DNA of 64,000 bases, taken from NCBI GenBank assembly GCA_037178975.1, contig JASJZH010000005.1, positions 8,084,501 to 8,148,500 of the forward strand, in the 5' to 3' direction. Both the position numbers and the translations under genes were made by a program. Source of the DNA: Oscheius tipulae. Taxonomy: Eukaryota > Nematoda > Chromadorea > Rhabditida > Rhabditidae. This document shows, one piece after another, positions 1 to 10,400 of the stretch; the stretch's first letter is position 1; each line of letters begins with the position of its first letter. Under the pieces are notes generated by a model, which searched no databases, had not been told where the DNA came from, and worked only from the letters and a program-made list of their open reading frames with translations.

Positions 1-208
1 TGCATTATCTGTCATAAAACTCTTTAAAGCAAATTGATTAATAGTTCTGATGGTTCTGCTCGAAAAAATATTGTTAGTCCCCCTTCGCCTCGAGACACAG
101 GCTATTAATAAATTCAAAAACCCATTAATTTTCTTTATATGCTCTCCTTTTTCAGTTGTCTACCATTTTCATTCCAATGTTTTTTTCAGTTTCAAACAAT
201 TGGGGAAG

Positions 209-3200
209 ATGAACCTCGGACGAGGAGGAAGAGCTCCCCAGTCCCGGGGTCCTCCTCAGGATCAATCTGCCGTCGATGGAAAGTCGACGGTCCAGATTAA
301 CATGTTTCCAGTCAGTAAGTTCATTTTTCAGTGAATGCATCCTTTCCCTGGTTTCAGAGGTCGTCAGAAACATGCCCTTCTACAAATACGACGTCAAAAT
401 CAAAATTACGCTTCCCAACGGATACGAGAAGGAATTGACTACGGAGCGGTTGGTCTATTCCCGTTCTTTATAAACTTTTTTTTTCTGTCTCAGTTTCGAT
501 GACAAAAGACGTCAGTGCGCCGCTGTCATCGCCCACGTTGTCAAGACCGAGCAGCTCGATTATGCTTATGATCGGGCTGCCTGTCTCTACAGTCTGTCCT
601 CGTTCAAGAAAGTGAATTATACTTTGGGATTTGAACTGAATTAAACTTTCAGAAGGAAGTCACCTTTAGTGTGAAGGATGTCGCGGAACTAGTAACCGAC
701 TATGAGGACGGAACCTGTACCGTAACGATTGACCAAGGTCCTCAGGAGACGTTCCAGGTCAGAGCATATCCTTTCTAAGAGACACACGCAAAGAGACATA
801 GAGAAAGAGAGACAGCAACACAGAAAGACATTCAGACAGAAAAACATTGAGACATGAAGACAGACGCATGACACATTAGTAATTTTGAGAAGCTTTAGCT
901 CTTGACTTTAGTAAACCCCTGGTGTTAGCTGAAGGATATCGAAAGTTTTTGAACAGTTTCAACAAAAAAAGAGTATAGTGGATCTGTAGACGGAGTGCTT
1001 ACCGACTGCGCCATGCGGAGCAAGTCTCTTTCCGGCTGGGTAGATGAACTTAATAGGCCAAATCTACAAAAGGATTCTTTCAGACGAGCACGAACGATCT
1101 CCTGTCCTGTGTTCCTGGTCGCGCCGGATATCAGCCCAATCTGATGGAAGTTCTCAACATACTTCTGGAGAAAGAGGCATTTTCCAAGCCGGACGAATGG
1201 TTCTCGAGAGACGCCATTCACTTCCAGCTCAGCAACACCAACGCTGTCGATCTTGGAGGAGGAGTCATTCTGAAGCCGGGACTTAGAACCTCTGCCGAGG
1301 TGGTCGGAGACGACGAGAAGAGTCTCCGTATCGTGGTGGCCGCCGACAGTGTGTATACTCAAACTTTCATGAGCTTGCAAGTATTTTTCAGTCAAGACAG
1401 TCGTCCAGCACCTCCCAATGACCCTGGACCAGAAAATAGACGAGTTGATTAAGATCAAGTGCCATGACCTGAACAACGCTCTCTTTGGGATTTCGGTTGT
1501 TCCCACCTATGGAAAGAGGCGAATTCCCTTCACCGTCCAGTCAGTCAACCAGCAGAAGACCATCAAGCAGTGAGGTCAAATTCGAAGTTTTGTGTGAACT
1601 TGGCTCTTTCAGCATCATCGACGGTCAACAAGTCGATAATGTTCAGTATTTCAAGGAGGTCTACGGCATTCAATTGAAGAGACATAACCTGCCAATGGTG
1701 GCCAAGCGAGCCAAAAACTCTCCAAATGGCTTCATCTACTTCCCGGCAGAAGTGCTCCAGATCATCCCGAACCAGTCCGTGCCGAAGGAGCGCCAACTTC
1801 CAGCCCATACTGACAAGATCGTTAGGGTTCGTGAGTTCAATACTGTCTCTCCGTTTCTCTGTCTCTCTCTGTCTGTCTCTCTGTTCTTCTGTCTCTCTGT
1901 CTATCTGTCTAAAGAAGCCTTTCCAGTGGTCCGCTATGCTGCCTGAGGTGCGTGTGAAGCTCTGCTACGACTACATGAACCGCCTCGGACTGTTCAACAA
2001 CCAGAACCTGAAAAAGTTCGGCTTCGAACTCGGTTCCAAGTTCATGGAACTACCCTGTACTGTTCTGTCTGGAGTCCAGGTCAACGGCTTCTGTCCCCGT
2101 GACAACGTGAGTCCTTCTCCTGTTTCTTTTTTGAAACTCTTGTTTCAGTCCAAGATCGACCTTCGGAACAAGACCTTCCATGCCCCACCAGAGCTCCGCA
2201 GCTGGGCCGTGATCAACTACCGTTGCGATTCTGCCTACTTCGTGGAATTCAAGAAGTGGATGCTGGACTCACTAAAGGCGAAGGGAATCAAGATGAATGA
2301 GCCCGCCGAAATCAACATCAAATCGGATCTCCCGGCCGAGGAACTCCTCAAGAGGGCCAAGGAAAACAACTTCCAGTTCATCTTTATAGCCCTCGAAGAC
2401 AGGATCCACATTCACGATGTGAGTTTGATTCTTTTATTTCCAACGAAGAGGTGTTCCATATAAACAACTTTTACCACGCGTGTGGAAGCCCGAATCTTCC
2501 GCAGCAGTCGAAGTTCTAACCGACTGCGCCGCGCGGTAAAGGCGGCGGTGAACATTAGTCTGTCACTTATACTTTGTCAGTAACATCAAACATTGCTCAT
2601 AAACAACTGTTTCAGGACATCAAGTACTACGAGCAGAAGTACCAGGTGGTCACTCAGATCGTCACTGCTTCCCTCATCAGAAAGACCATCGACAAGAATC
2701 AAGGAGTGACCATGGACAATGTAATGTTGAAGACGTGTCTGAAGAATGGAGGAGTGCCCTACGGGGTAGAGACAAGCAAGGGCGAGCTGAAGTGAGTCAC
2801 AATGATAAATTTATGTCAATTTGCTGTTTTAGGATCAGAACCAATGACGTACTGTACATCGGAATTGAATTCTCTCATCAGCAGGGAACTGGAGGAGCCA
2901 GTCGTCGCTTCAAGAAGCGTCCTTCTCGGCTGGGATATTCTGCCACTTCCTCCTTCCATCCCAACCAGATCATCGGAGACTGGGTCTACATTGACGGGCA
3001 CAATAATGAGGTAAGATAGCCAAAGAGACAGAGAGGTAGAGAGACAGAGAGACTGAGGGACAGATGCGAACGGTTAGCTCACATTCCTCATTAAGGAGGC
3101 GTTCGACGCTGTCGCTGGCATCATCTCCCAGTGCAAGGAAGCCTTCACCAAGGCCAGGAAGGGTGCCGTACCTAAGATTGCCGTCCTCTATCTGTCCGGC

Positions 3201-4223
3201 TATTCGGAGGGACAATGGGCCAAGCTGAGAACCGAGGCCCAGAAGGCTAAGGACGTTCTCGGAGCCACAAAACTGGTTGTCGTTCTGGTGAACAAGAAGA
3301 CTTCGGAGAGGCTGTACAAAACTGACAGAAGTGGAGATCGAGCCCAGCAGACCAATGTCCAGCCGGGAGTCTGCCTCGACCACACTGTTCTCACCCCCGG
3401 ATGCAAAGGATTTTACCTCAATCCCCACGTAATCCTGCAGGTTGATATTTATCTCATTTCGTGCTAAACACGAGTTTTTAGGGAACCGCCTGTAGTCCCA
3501 AGTACACGGTGCTCATCAACGATGCTGGCGTCTCACTGGCCAGCATCGAGTACGCGACCCATGCTTTGAGCTTCCTCCACAGCGTCTGCACCTCTCCCAC
3601 TGCCGAGGTCGCAGTCCTGACCATAGCCGATCGATGTGCCAAGCGTGGACAGACTGTCCTCAACTACTACATGTGAGTTACTCGCTCTTTGAACTTGACT
3701 TTCACTCTGTCAATCTCTCCTTCTGATCTTTCGTAATCCTTCCGACACTGTCTGTCTCTCTTTCTGTACTGGTCAGCTGATACTCAATTCGGCCTAGTTA
3801 ATATGTCTTTGACAAATTATCTGGTCAATCAGTCTTATCTGCCCATTTATCTTGTCTCTGTCCGCAGTTCGTTTGAAACACTGTTTACTGTTACCTACAA
3901 CTGTACCCAGCGGTTTCTGCCAGTATCTTGCTTTCAAATGTCTCTGTCAACTTGTACTGTCAAGTCTTTCATACTGATCCTGTCAGCAGAACAGTCCCCG
4001 TATTTGTCACCATGTCTCAGCTCTGCCTGACGATTCCTGTCACTCTCGTGTCATTTTCCACCTGTCTCTGTCTGGATGTTTCTGTCATACTTGTCAGACC
4101 ATTGAACAATGTTCCATTTTCAGGCGCAAGAACAACCTCGATGAGATCACGGTCGAGGAAGCCAATCGTGAGCTCACCAACCCGTTGTCCGGCCGCTGCC
4201 ACGCTCTTCGCTTCAACGCCTAG
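209..4223 (+). CDS. Argonaute, WAGO-like, slicer-dead (spliced)
   Basis: A spliced Argonaute-family small-RNA binding protein. I place exons near 209-314, 358-448, 494-611, 653-757, 1084-1348, 1392-1569 and 1613-1820, followed by several more to the stop at 4221-4223. The domain order is a Gly/Arg-rich N-terminus, ArgoN, a PAZ region (exon at 1613-1820, with KEVYGIQLKRHNLPMV), MID (around 2240-2790) and PIWI (2830-4220). The PIWI site is degenerate. The usual GADVTH is GIEFSH, so the first Asp is Glu. The segment around YSEGQW has Ser where the second Asp is expected. The last exons align an Asp with the catalytic His. Worm-specific WAGO Argonautes are known to lack this tetrad, so I infer a secondary-siRNA binder that does not cut targets. 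The start at 209 follows TTTCAG and opens with MNLGRGGRAPQ. Family membership is certain; subclade assignment is likely. Confidence 0.9.
981..1030 (-). repeat. tRNA-like 5' half in an Argonaute intron
   Basis: The minus strand reads CCGCATGGCGCAGTCGGTAA, matching the A-box half of the tRNA-shaped family found across the window. The B-box half is missing. Confidence 0.55.
2478..2545 (-). repeat. tRNA-like element in an Argonaute intron
   Basis: The minus strand shows GGCGCAGTCGGTTAGAAC (A-box-like), then TTCGACTGCTGCGG and a decayed T-arm. It is a member of the dispersed tRNA-shaped family. Confidence 0.55.
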
Positions 4224-4276
4224 ACTCTCCTACCAAGTTTTCCTTCTGTACCGAAATGTGCATTCTGACGGGGTTC

Positions 4277-4282
4277 AATAAA
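4277..4282 (+). terminator. Poly(A) signal of the Argonaute gene
   Basis: AATAAA lies 54 nt after the Argonaute stop codon, a normal nematode 3'UTR length. Confidence 0.7.
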
Positions 4283-4809
4283 CCGGTCATTCTCTGACTC
4301 AGCTGTGTCTCTCTGTCTCTTTGTCTCTCTGTATCTCGAGCTCTTTTCTAGCCGACGGGAATGTTCCCGGCGTGCCAAACAAGATGTTACGTATTCAGAG
4401 AAATTTCTCGGTCATTTCCCTGTTGAATCACTGCCTCTGGCCTCTCTAGCTGATCTGACTTCTCTCCTGCACTTCCTCGCTGCGTCTCTCGCCCGATCTG
4501 AACAGTTATTTTTCACTTTGCTCCACGTGTTCTGTTTGCCACAATTACCCGTCATTTAAGTTCAAATTACTTTTTCTTCCACACGCATTGAATACTAAGC
4601 TAACAGATCTAATCGAAATGGCGGCCAGATTGAGCTGAAGCAGCTTGGCTGAGTATTCGATGCGATACGGGTCTCTCTATCAGTGAACGAAATTTACGCT
4701 GTTTTCCCACCGATCCAATCCACCCACTGTCCTGTCACTTTCTCTTTCTTGGACCAATAATTCAATGAGGTTTTTTTCAGGAATATTATTTCTCAGACCA
4801 ATCGATCAT
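4283..4809. other. Intergenic, no gene seen
   Basis: The stretch is CT-rich with TCTGTCTC runs. I see no convincing exon. A TTTTTTTCAG near 4779 could be a cis- or trans-splice acceptor ahead of the ATG at 4810. Confidence 0.4.
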
Positions 4810-5684
4810 ATGGCGGTGAACCAGTAAGTTGAATGTATCCGTTCCTTTCACTACTCTGGCTTTAGGAACCGCATGTGGGAAGGAGAACTGAATCTTCAAG
4901 CCATGCTGGCTCATCATGACTCCATGATGCAGTCTGTTTCTAAACCATCTAGTGAGTCACTTTTTTAACCTTTCAAATACAATGGGCTTTTAGCAAACGT
5001 GCAGGTTGTCCCCAAGATAGACATGCCCGCTCAGCCGTGGGTGGACCAGCAGTATTCTCAAGACGACGCATATCGCAAATTTTTGGCTGACACTAGTCAA
5101 GTAGTTCTCTAAGTCATTCTTGTGTAACTTTTCATTTTAGGACCCCGTTAGCCCGATCTATCAGGAGGCTTATTGGTATTGGCGCTTAAATCTAAGCCAT
5201 CTTGACTATCAATCAGTCAACCTCCTGATGGACCAGCTCGGAACCACCGGCGAACTTCCCCAGGTTGAACAATTATATTTTTCTGTTCAAAGATAGGTTT
5301 TTAGGTTCGCCCAGAAGACCAGGAAAAACATGGATACAACTCGGTGAGTACCTTTAAAAGTACTGCGGTAAGCCCCAAATCGGAAGAGCAAATTTTCGAC
5401 TTTTTCGATGTTCTGCGAAGTTCAAGCCCACGATCTGTTCTACAACTTTACAGAACATAGTAAAACCAAAAATTGCTGTTATTGTATCGGAAGATTGAGT
5501 ACGCATTTGCGCAACTACTCCTTTAGCGGCAACTAATCATTCGACTTTCAGCTGGGCCAGCAGGATAAAGAGCTCACCTGGTCCGAACGACTGAAATTGA
5601 TCGCCGCTGTGAGAAAACCTCAGTTCTAAACAATTTAAAATTTCAGCCAGTCAACAACAGTCATCCGGAAGAGCCTTCGGTACG
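4810..5684 (+). CDS. Unrecognised protein, 5' part of a spliced gene
   Basis: Short exons with clean GT-AG introns run from ATG 4810. They join in one frame: MAVNQ-NRMWEGELNLQAML, then a segment with PWVDQQYSQDDAYRKF, a Trp/Tyr-rich segment EAYWYWRLNLSHLDYQSV, MDQLGTTGELPQ, VRPEDQEKHGYNS and LGQQDKELTWSERLKLIAA. I do not recognise the family. The final part (NNSHPEEPS) ends at a GTACGA donor near 5684, after which I cannot find a convincing partner exon. The downstream kilobase is AT-rich and carries repeats, so the gene may continue past 6.5 kb or be broken. Consistent phase over six junctions supports a real gene. Confidence 0.5.
5395..5475. repeat. GATC-centred hairpin element, copy 1
   Basis: TTCGATGTTCTGCGAAGTT faces CAACTTTACAGAACAT around a CGATCTG centre. 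It belongs to the roughly 100-bp hairpin family also seen near 9.1, 13.3, 28.4 and 54.4 kb. Confidence 0.6.
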
Positions 5685-5699
5685 ATACAGCCCTTATTA

Positions 5700-6262
5700 G
5701 GACCCCCTCCTTTTTTCTAATCTCTAGTACAAAAACCACGAAAAAGCTTATGCTAAGATTATATTTTGACTCTACTTTCAGTAATATAGTAATTAAGGCT
5801 TAGTAATAAGGGCCCGTAAGTGTTTGTGAGGCTAGTCCATAGCTTGGTTTGACACCAACATATGACTTTCGTACTTACCGCTTAAAACCGTAAAGAAAAG
5901 ATACTGCGAAAGCTCTGTATAACCCACCTAAAGGTACGCCGTTGCATAAGTAACAACGGGTACGGCCGATTTGTGTACTTTGTTATACTACGAGTCAATC
6001 AGTCTAGTCATCCTTAGATTATAGGTTTTGTGAGAAAAGTGCTGAAGGTACAAGCCTATTTTCGGTTACGGGTATTTTCTGTCTGTACATATAATGCTAG
6101 AGCTCTATAACATTCCGCTAATAATAAAAAACACCCAAAACCCAAAAAAAAAACAATAAAACCCCACAAAATGTCAAAAATCCCGCAATATTGTTATTGT
6201 TTTTCTTTTTTTTTCAATAAACGTAATGCGGCAACCATGTTTGTTTATAAGGGGACAGAGTA
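5700..6262. other. AT-rich stretch, no gene seen
   Basis: It contains a weak inverted pair (CCCTTATTAG near 5690 and TAATAAGGG near 5807) and A-runs around 6125-6230. I find no supportable exon. Confidence 0.35.
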
Positions 6263-6520
6263 GCAGTGACAGTGACATTCAGTAGCCTATCTCTGTTCGC
6301 GAAGCGATGAAAATTTCTCGAACTTCGGCTCCGCCGAATCGATGGGACACGTCATGTACAGCTCCTTTCCTTCCCTTTCATCCCTCCTGGTCCAGCTGCT
6401 ACTGTTGAGTCGACGGGAAGACGAACGAAGTTCAGAAACGTGGAGACAGCTCGCATTGTCTGCAGCAGGCTACTGATTGCTTGAGTCTACCTTCTGTTGG
6501 CGACGAAAGCGTTGGACATG
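6263..6520 (-). repeat. PCCA-leader-derived repeat, copy 1 (decayed)
   Basis: This is nearly colinear with the repeats at 18.2 and 61.5 kb. Its minus strand still encodes MRAVST near 6460 and YMTCPID-like codons near 6350, but these are in different frames, so it cannot make the leader peptide. It begins with the same CAGTGACATTCAGTAGCCT boundary as copy 2. Confidence 0.7.
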
Positions 6521-6724
6521 GGGGAGATTGATGCTAAGCACCTGGAGAGTGTCATGCTAATGGGCCGCGAGAGGCACGTATTGGTTCTGAAAGACTAAAC
6601 AAGCCCAGTGATCTCACCGTTTTTAGTGCCGAAAAAAAAACGCTCAAAACCTCTGTCATCTCAAAAAAGAACAGTCTGCTCCGTTTCGTCTCTCGGATTT
6701 CCTGGCACTCAATAATCCGTTCAG

Positions 6725-7130
6725 ATGCACCACATGGAAATTTCGATGGACGATGCCGTTTACTATTTCTACGAGACTGGATGGCACTCCACTATGATGT
6801 AGGATGTTGCTACCAAACACAGGGTATGATCGCTACTGTAGAAGATAAGAAAAAGGTAGGTCTTTCTTCTGACAAGAGATGCCAGTTTTCAGTACGGAAC
6901 CAACCCTTCCTACAGAATCGCCAAAATGAAGATGGCTCGCGCTCAAATGATGGTACACGACCCTGCTCGTCCTCTTCCTGGCGGCTACATGGCTGCTGTC
7001 TATGTCATCTGGAGTATCTTCATGGATAACGTGCCAGTCGGTCTCCTTCAGCAAATAACCGATATGTTTCTGGAAAGTTCCTCGACCTTTAATCTGTATT
7101 CTCGCTCGAATTGCCCACTACTTACTGTTA
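6725..7130 (+). other. Possible exons of an unidentified gene
   Basis: After TTCAG at 6724 the plus strand reads MHHMEISMDDAVYYFYETGW. A later stretch (about 6892-7053), after TTTTCAG, reads RIAKMKMARAQMMVHDPARP and then a hydrophobic segment AAVYVIWSIFMD. I could not join these in one frame or identify a family. They may be exons of a membrane protein, the end of the gene starting at 4810, or a decayed gene. Confidence 0.3.
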
Positions 7131-7134
7131 TTTG

Positions 7135-7490
7135 ACATGGTTACCTTTCTGCGCATGTACAAAATCTTCCGCGCTATTATCGTAGTAACTTTGCTTGGAA
7201 ATGCTTCGACATTGTGTCACTTTTAACGATAGTGAATCGGATTGCAAAATCCACCGATTTCTCTGGCATCCTTGTCAGCCTTCTAGCAGTGATTTCCCCA
7301 CAAAAGGTTTCAAATGTTGGCACCTGGCAGTACTCCCACCTCTTCGGTAATCTGTCGTCCCGCTCGTCGGAGAGTTCATCCGCCCAAATGCTGTTCTAAT
7401 TGGGGAAGTTCGACCACGTTTTGTTCCCGCTCCCTCTGTCTCTTTCCCCTAACTCTCTGCTTTTCAGACTAGGGCCCCACACTTTACATT
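7135..7490. other. No gene seen
   Basis: Intergenic sequence before the secreted Asn/Gly-rich gene. CT-rich tracts precede the ATG at 7491. Confidence 0.35.
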
Positions 7491-10400
7491 ATGACGACAT
7501 GGCCTTTTTGGTGTCTCTTTGCGGTCCTTTCTCTGTCAGAAGGAGCCATCCTCGATCGACGTCTCAAGCGGCAGATAAGTACTGTTCTCTTCCCTTTCAA
7601 ACTGGCTCTTTTTGTCTTGATAGGCTGCGAAAACGGGGTAAAATTACAAAATGTCTCAATTGACAAGGCCGAAAACAAGGTTTGTTCATCGAATCCGAGT
7701 TGCTTGGTTCTGTAATCGAACTCCTTACCGGCTGCGCTATGTGACTAAGCTCGCGTCCATTACCAGCCGGCTACATTAATTTAGCCAAAAGCCAAACACA
7801 TACACACAGAGAGAGAGAGAGATTGGCTTTAAATCGAACCACGTTCAGTCGTCCGCGCCCAGTCCGAGGCAACCGGAACCGCGGATCAAGTAGATACCGA
7901 TTCTATGGCCAATCATTACAAGGTAGCCTCGTTCTTTGTTCTCTGAACCCATCTTGTTTTTACTATAGGATACGGATGGTACGGTAGGAATGAATGTGTC
8001 GAGTGGAGGAAATGCTACGGGTGCCAATCAGGCCTCGATCAACAATGCAGCCTATGGATTAATCGGAAATACGAGTGGGTCCAACAAGAGGAGACTGTCA
8101 ATGCGAGGTTCAGATCTAAACGCGACGGGTAATGTTCTGTCCCAGGGACAGGAGTCCTCCTCCAATTCGGAAATTGGGGCGGCAGTGCGAGGGGACCAAC
8201 AGGAAGTCAATAGTTTCCAGCAAGGAACAGCCACAGGAACGGGGGACACCCAAGCTCAGGCCATTGGAGGAGCCCAGCTGACGGTCAATGGGCAACAGTC
8301 CCCTACTAGTAGGCTGTTTTGAGAGACAGAGAAGATACGGAGTTCAGGTAACAGTCAGAACATTGCCACAGCTGGAGCCACTGGATCCCTTGGGTCCAAG
8401 TCAGAAGTTCTATCCAATCAGGTAGAGAGACAGAAGGGAGAAGTGCAAAGTAGTTCAGATGCTCACATGGGACATGCTTCTGGCCCAGCTGGTCGGATCC
8501 GCCGTGGCTGAAGGAATCGGTCACGCGCAGACCAACATCGATCTGGGAGCTGGGAATGCCGAGAATGGTGGGTCAGGGGACTGTCGAAGTTTTTTGTTGC
8601 GTACCAACTCCTAACCACTGGAGCCGATACGCAGCTGGAAACTGATCTTCTTGATAGATAAAAGTTGGTGCGCAACTTTCGGATTACGGTACACATACAT
8701 TTGTAACGAGATTACAGTAAACATATCATAACGTCTCGATTTCAGGAGTCGAGGTGAACGGTGTGGTCTCAGGAATCCAGACAGGCGGAGGCAATGTGAA
8801 TGCTCAGGTTTGGAGAGATAGATCATATCATAGAGGGAGAGCCGTTTAGGTGAATGGAAACGCGAACATGAATAATACACACCACGACATGACGGGCAAC
8901 ATGTACGGCAGAGTTAACGGGACGACAGGGAACAGTACTCTGGTCGGAGCCACAAATCTCTCCTCCAACACTACTACCAACTCAAGTCAGTGCTTTATAG
9001 TATCAGGGGCAAAACAACCGGGAGTACGGAATGAGTACGAAAACAATCTCAAGGAAACGTAAAATACAATACCGTAATAGCTCTTTTGCGCCCCGCCAAA
9101 AAAAAAAATCAATTTTAGAAGTTAAGACGGCATTTTTGAACTTTTCGACATTTTGCAAAGTTGTAGCTCGTGATCTGCTCTACAGTTTTTCTAGCAAAAA
9201 GTACAAAAATGCCGTCTTGACCCCGAAAACTGCGTTTTTATGGCAAGCTTTTTGAAGCTTTCACATTCTCAGTGCAAAATCAGGTGAATAGGTCTTCAAG
9301 ACAGAGAGAAGCACGTAGTCTCCGAAGTTTCGGTGGTAGATCTAAACAGTAGATCCTCGAAAAGAGAATACGGATCTTACTTCGAGAAGACTGTAGCAAA
9401 TGGCCAGCTTTCTTTGGAGATTCTTTCTATCCTTCAGCTGATTCTTTATGGACGCAAATCGCTTCGAGGCCTTCCTCTCCTTGCTTTTCTGTCGCAACAT
9501 GTTGTTCCGAAGGACGATCTAAATCTGTAGAATGTTGAAGCCTTGGTCTTACCTCTTTCAGTTTGGTCTCTAGATCAATCGGTGCAGTGGCAGTCAAATT
9601 CTGGGACGGTGTGCCGTCCCCGTTGTCAGCCAAAGTCGTAGGGGGCGATGTATTGGCTTCGTTGGCATACAAAGTCTGAGGAGAAGGCGTGTTGACAGCG
9701 GCACTTCCAGCCAATTTGTTTGCGGCAGCAAGCTGAAAATGGACAGTAACTAGCTAATATATTGCAGCGATTAGGTATGATCCCGAGACCTCGGTAGAGA
9801 TACTTTTATTCTAGATTAGATTGATACAATGCTTGTCACGCCCATCCCTCGACCCCTATTTATAAGTGGGGAACCTAACTCAATCAGACTCTGAACTGGT
9901 GCGTGGTTGCACTGTGAGAGCCTACCGGTCACACTTTTAAACTTTAGTTAGCATTGATGGCTTCACCAATCAGCAACAACCAAAAAGTCCTCTTTATGAC
10001 ATAGTTTCCCGAAGCACATCTAGAGCGAACTTGCCATCATTGGTACTTCTAGACAATAACTTTTGGCTTTGGTTTGGTACTCACTGAGGGACGGACAGCA
10101 AAGCGTTGTGATTTGACTAGGCGAGACAGTCCAAGCTGCAAACGGCATCGAACACCTGCGCGCTGACTTCCATCCTCAAAAGAAAAAATCCGTCAGAGAA
10201 AAAGTTGAGCCCTTAAACGTGTTCTTTTAGAGCAACTTTCCATATAACAAATATGATTTTCGTGCCGTTGTACAAATTTGTGGAGTGTGCCAAAAGCTGA
10301 AACTTTATCGAAAACGGCTAATTACTCCAGAATCCGGAAAAGGGCGGTATTGACGGGATTCACACAAGTTTGGTAGAATCCAAAAAGTAGTCACGTACCT

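Noticed and set aside
925-1506. 193-aa minus-strand open frame
   Set aside because: It is the antisense shadow of well-supported Argonaute exons.
6725-6830. Copper transporter (Ctr) N-terminus suggested by the MHHME/His-Met start
   Set aside because: The expected first membrane segment and the YExLK motif do not follow in any frame I could join.
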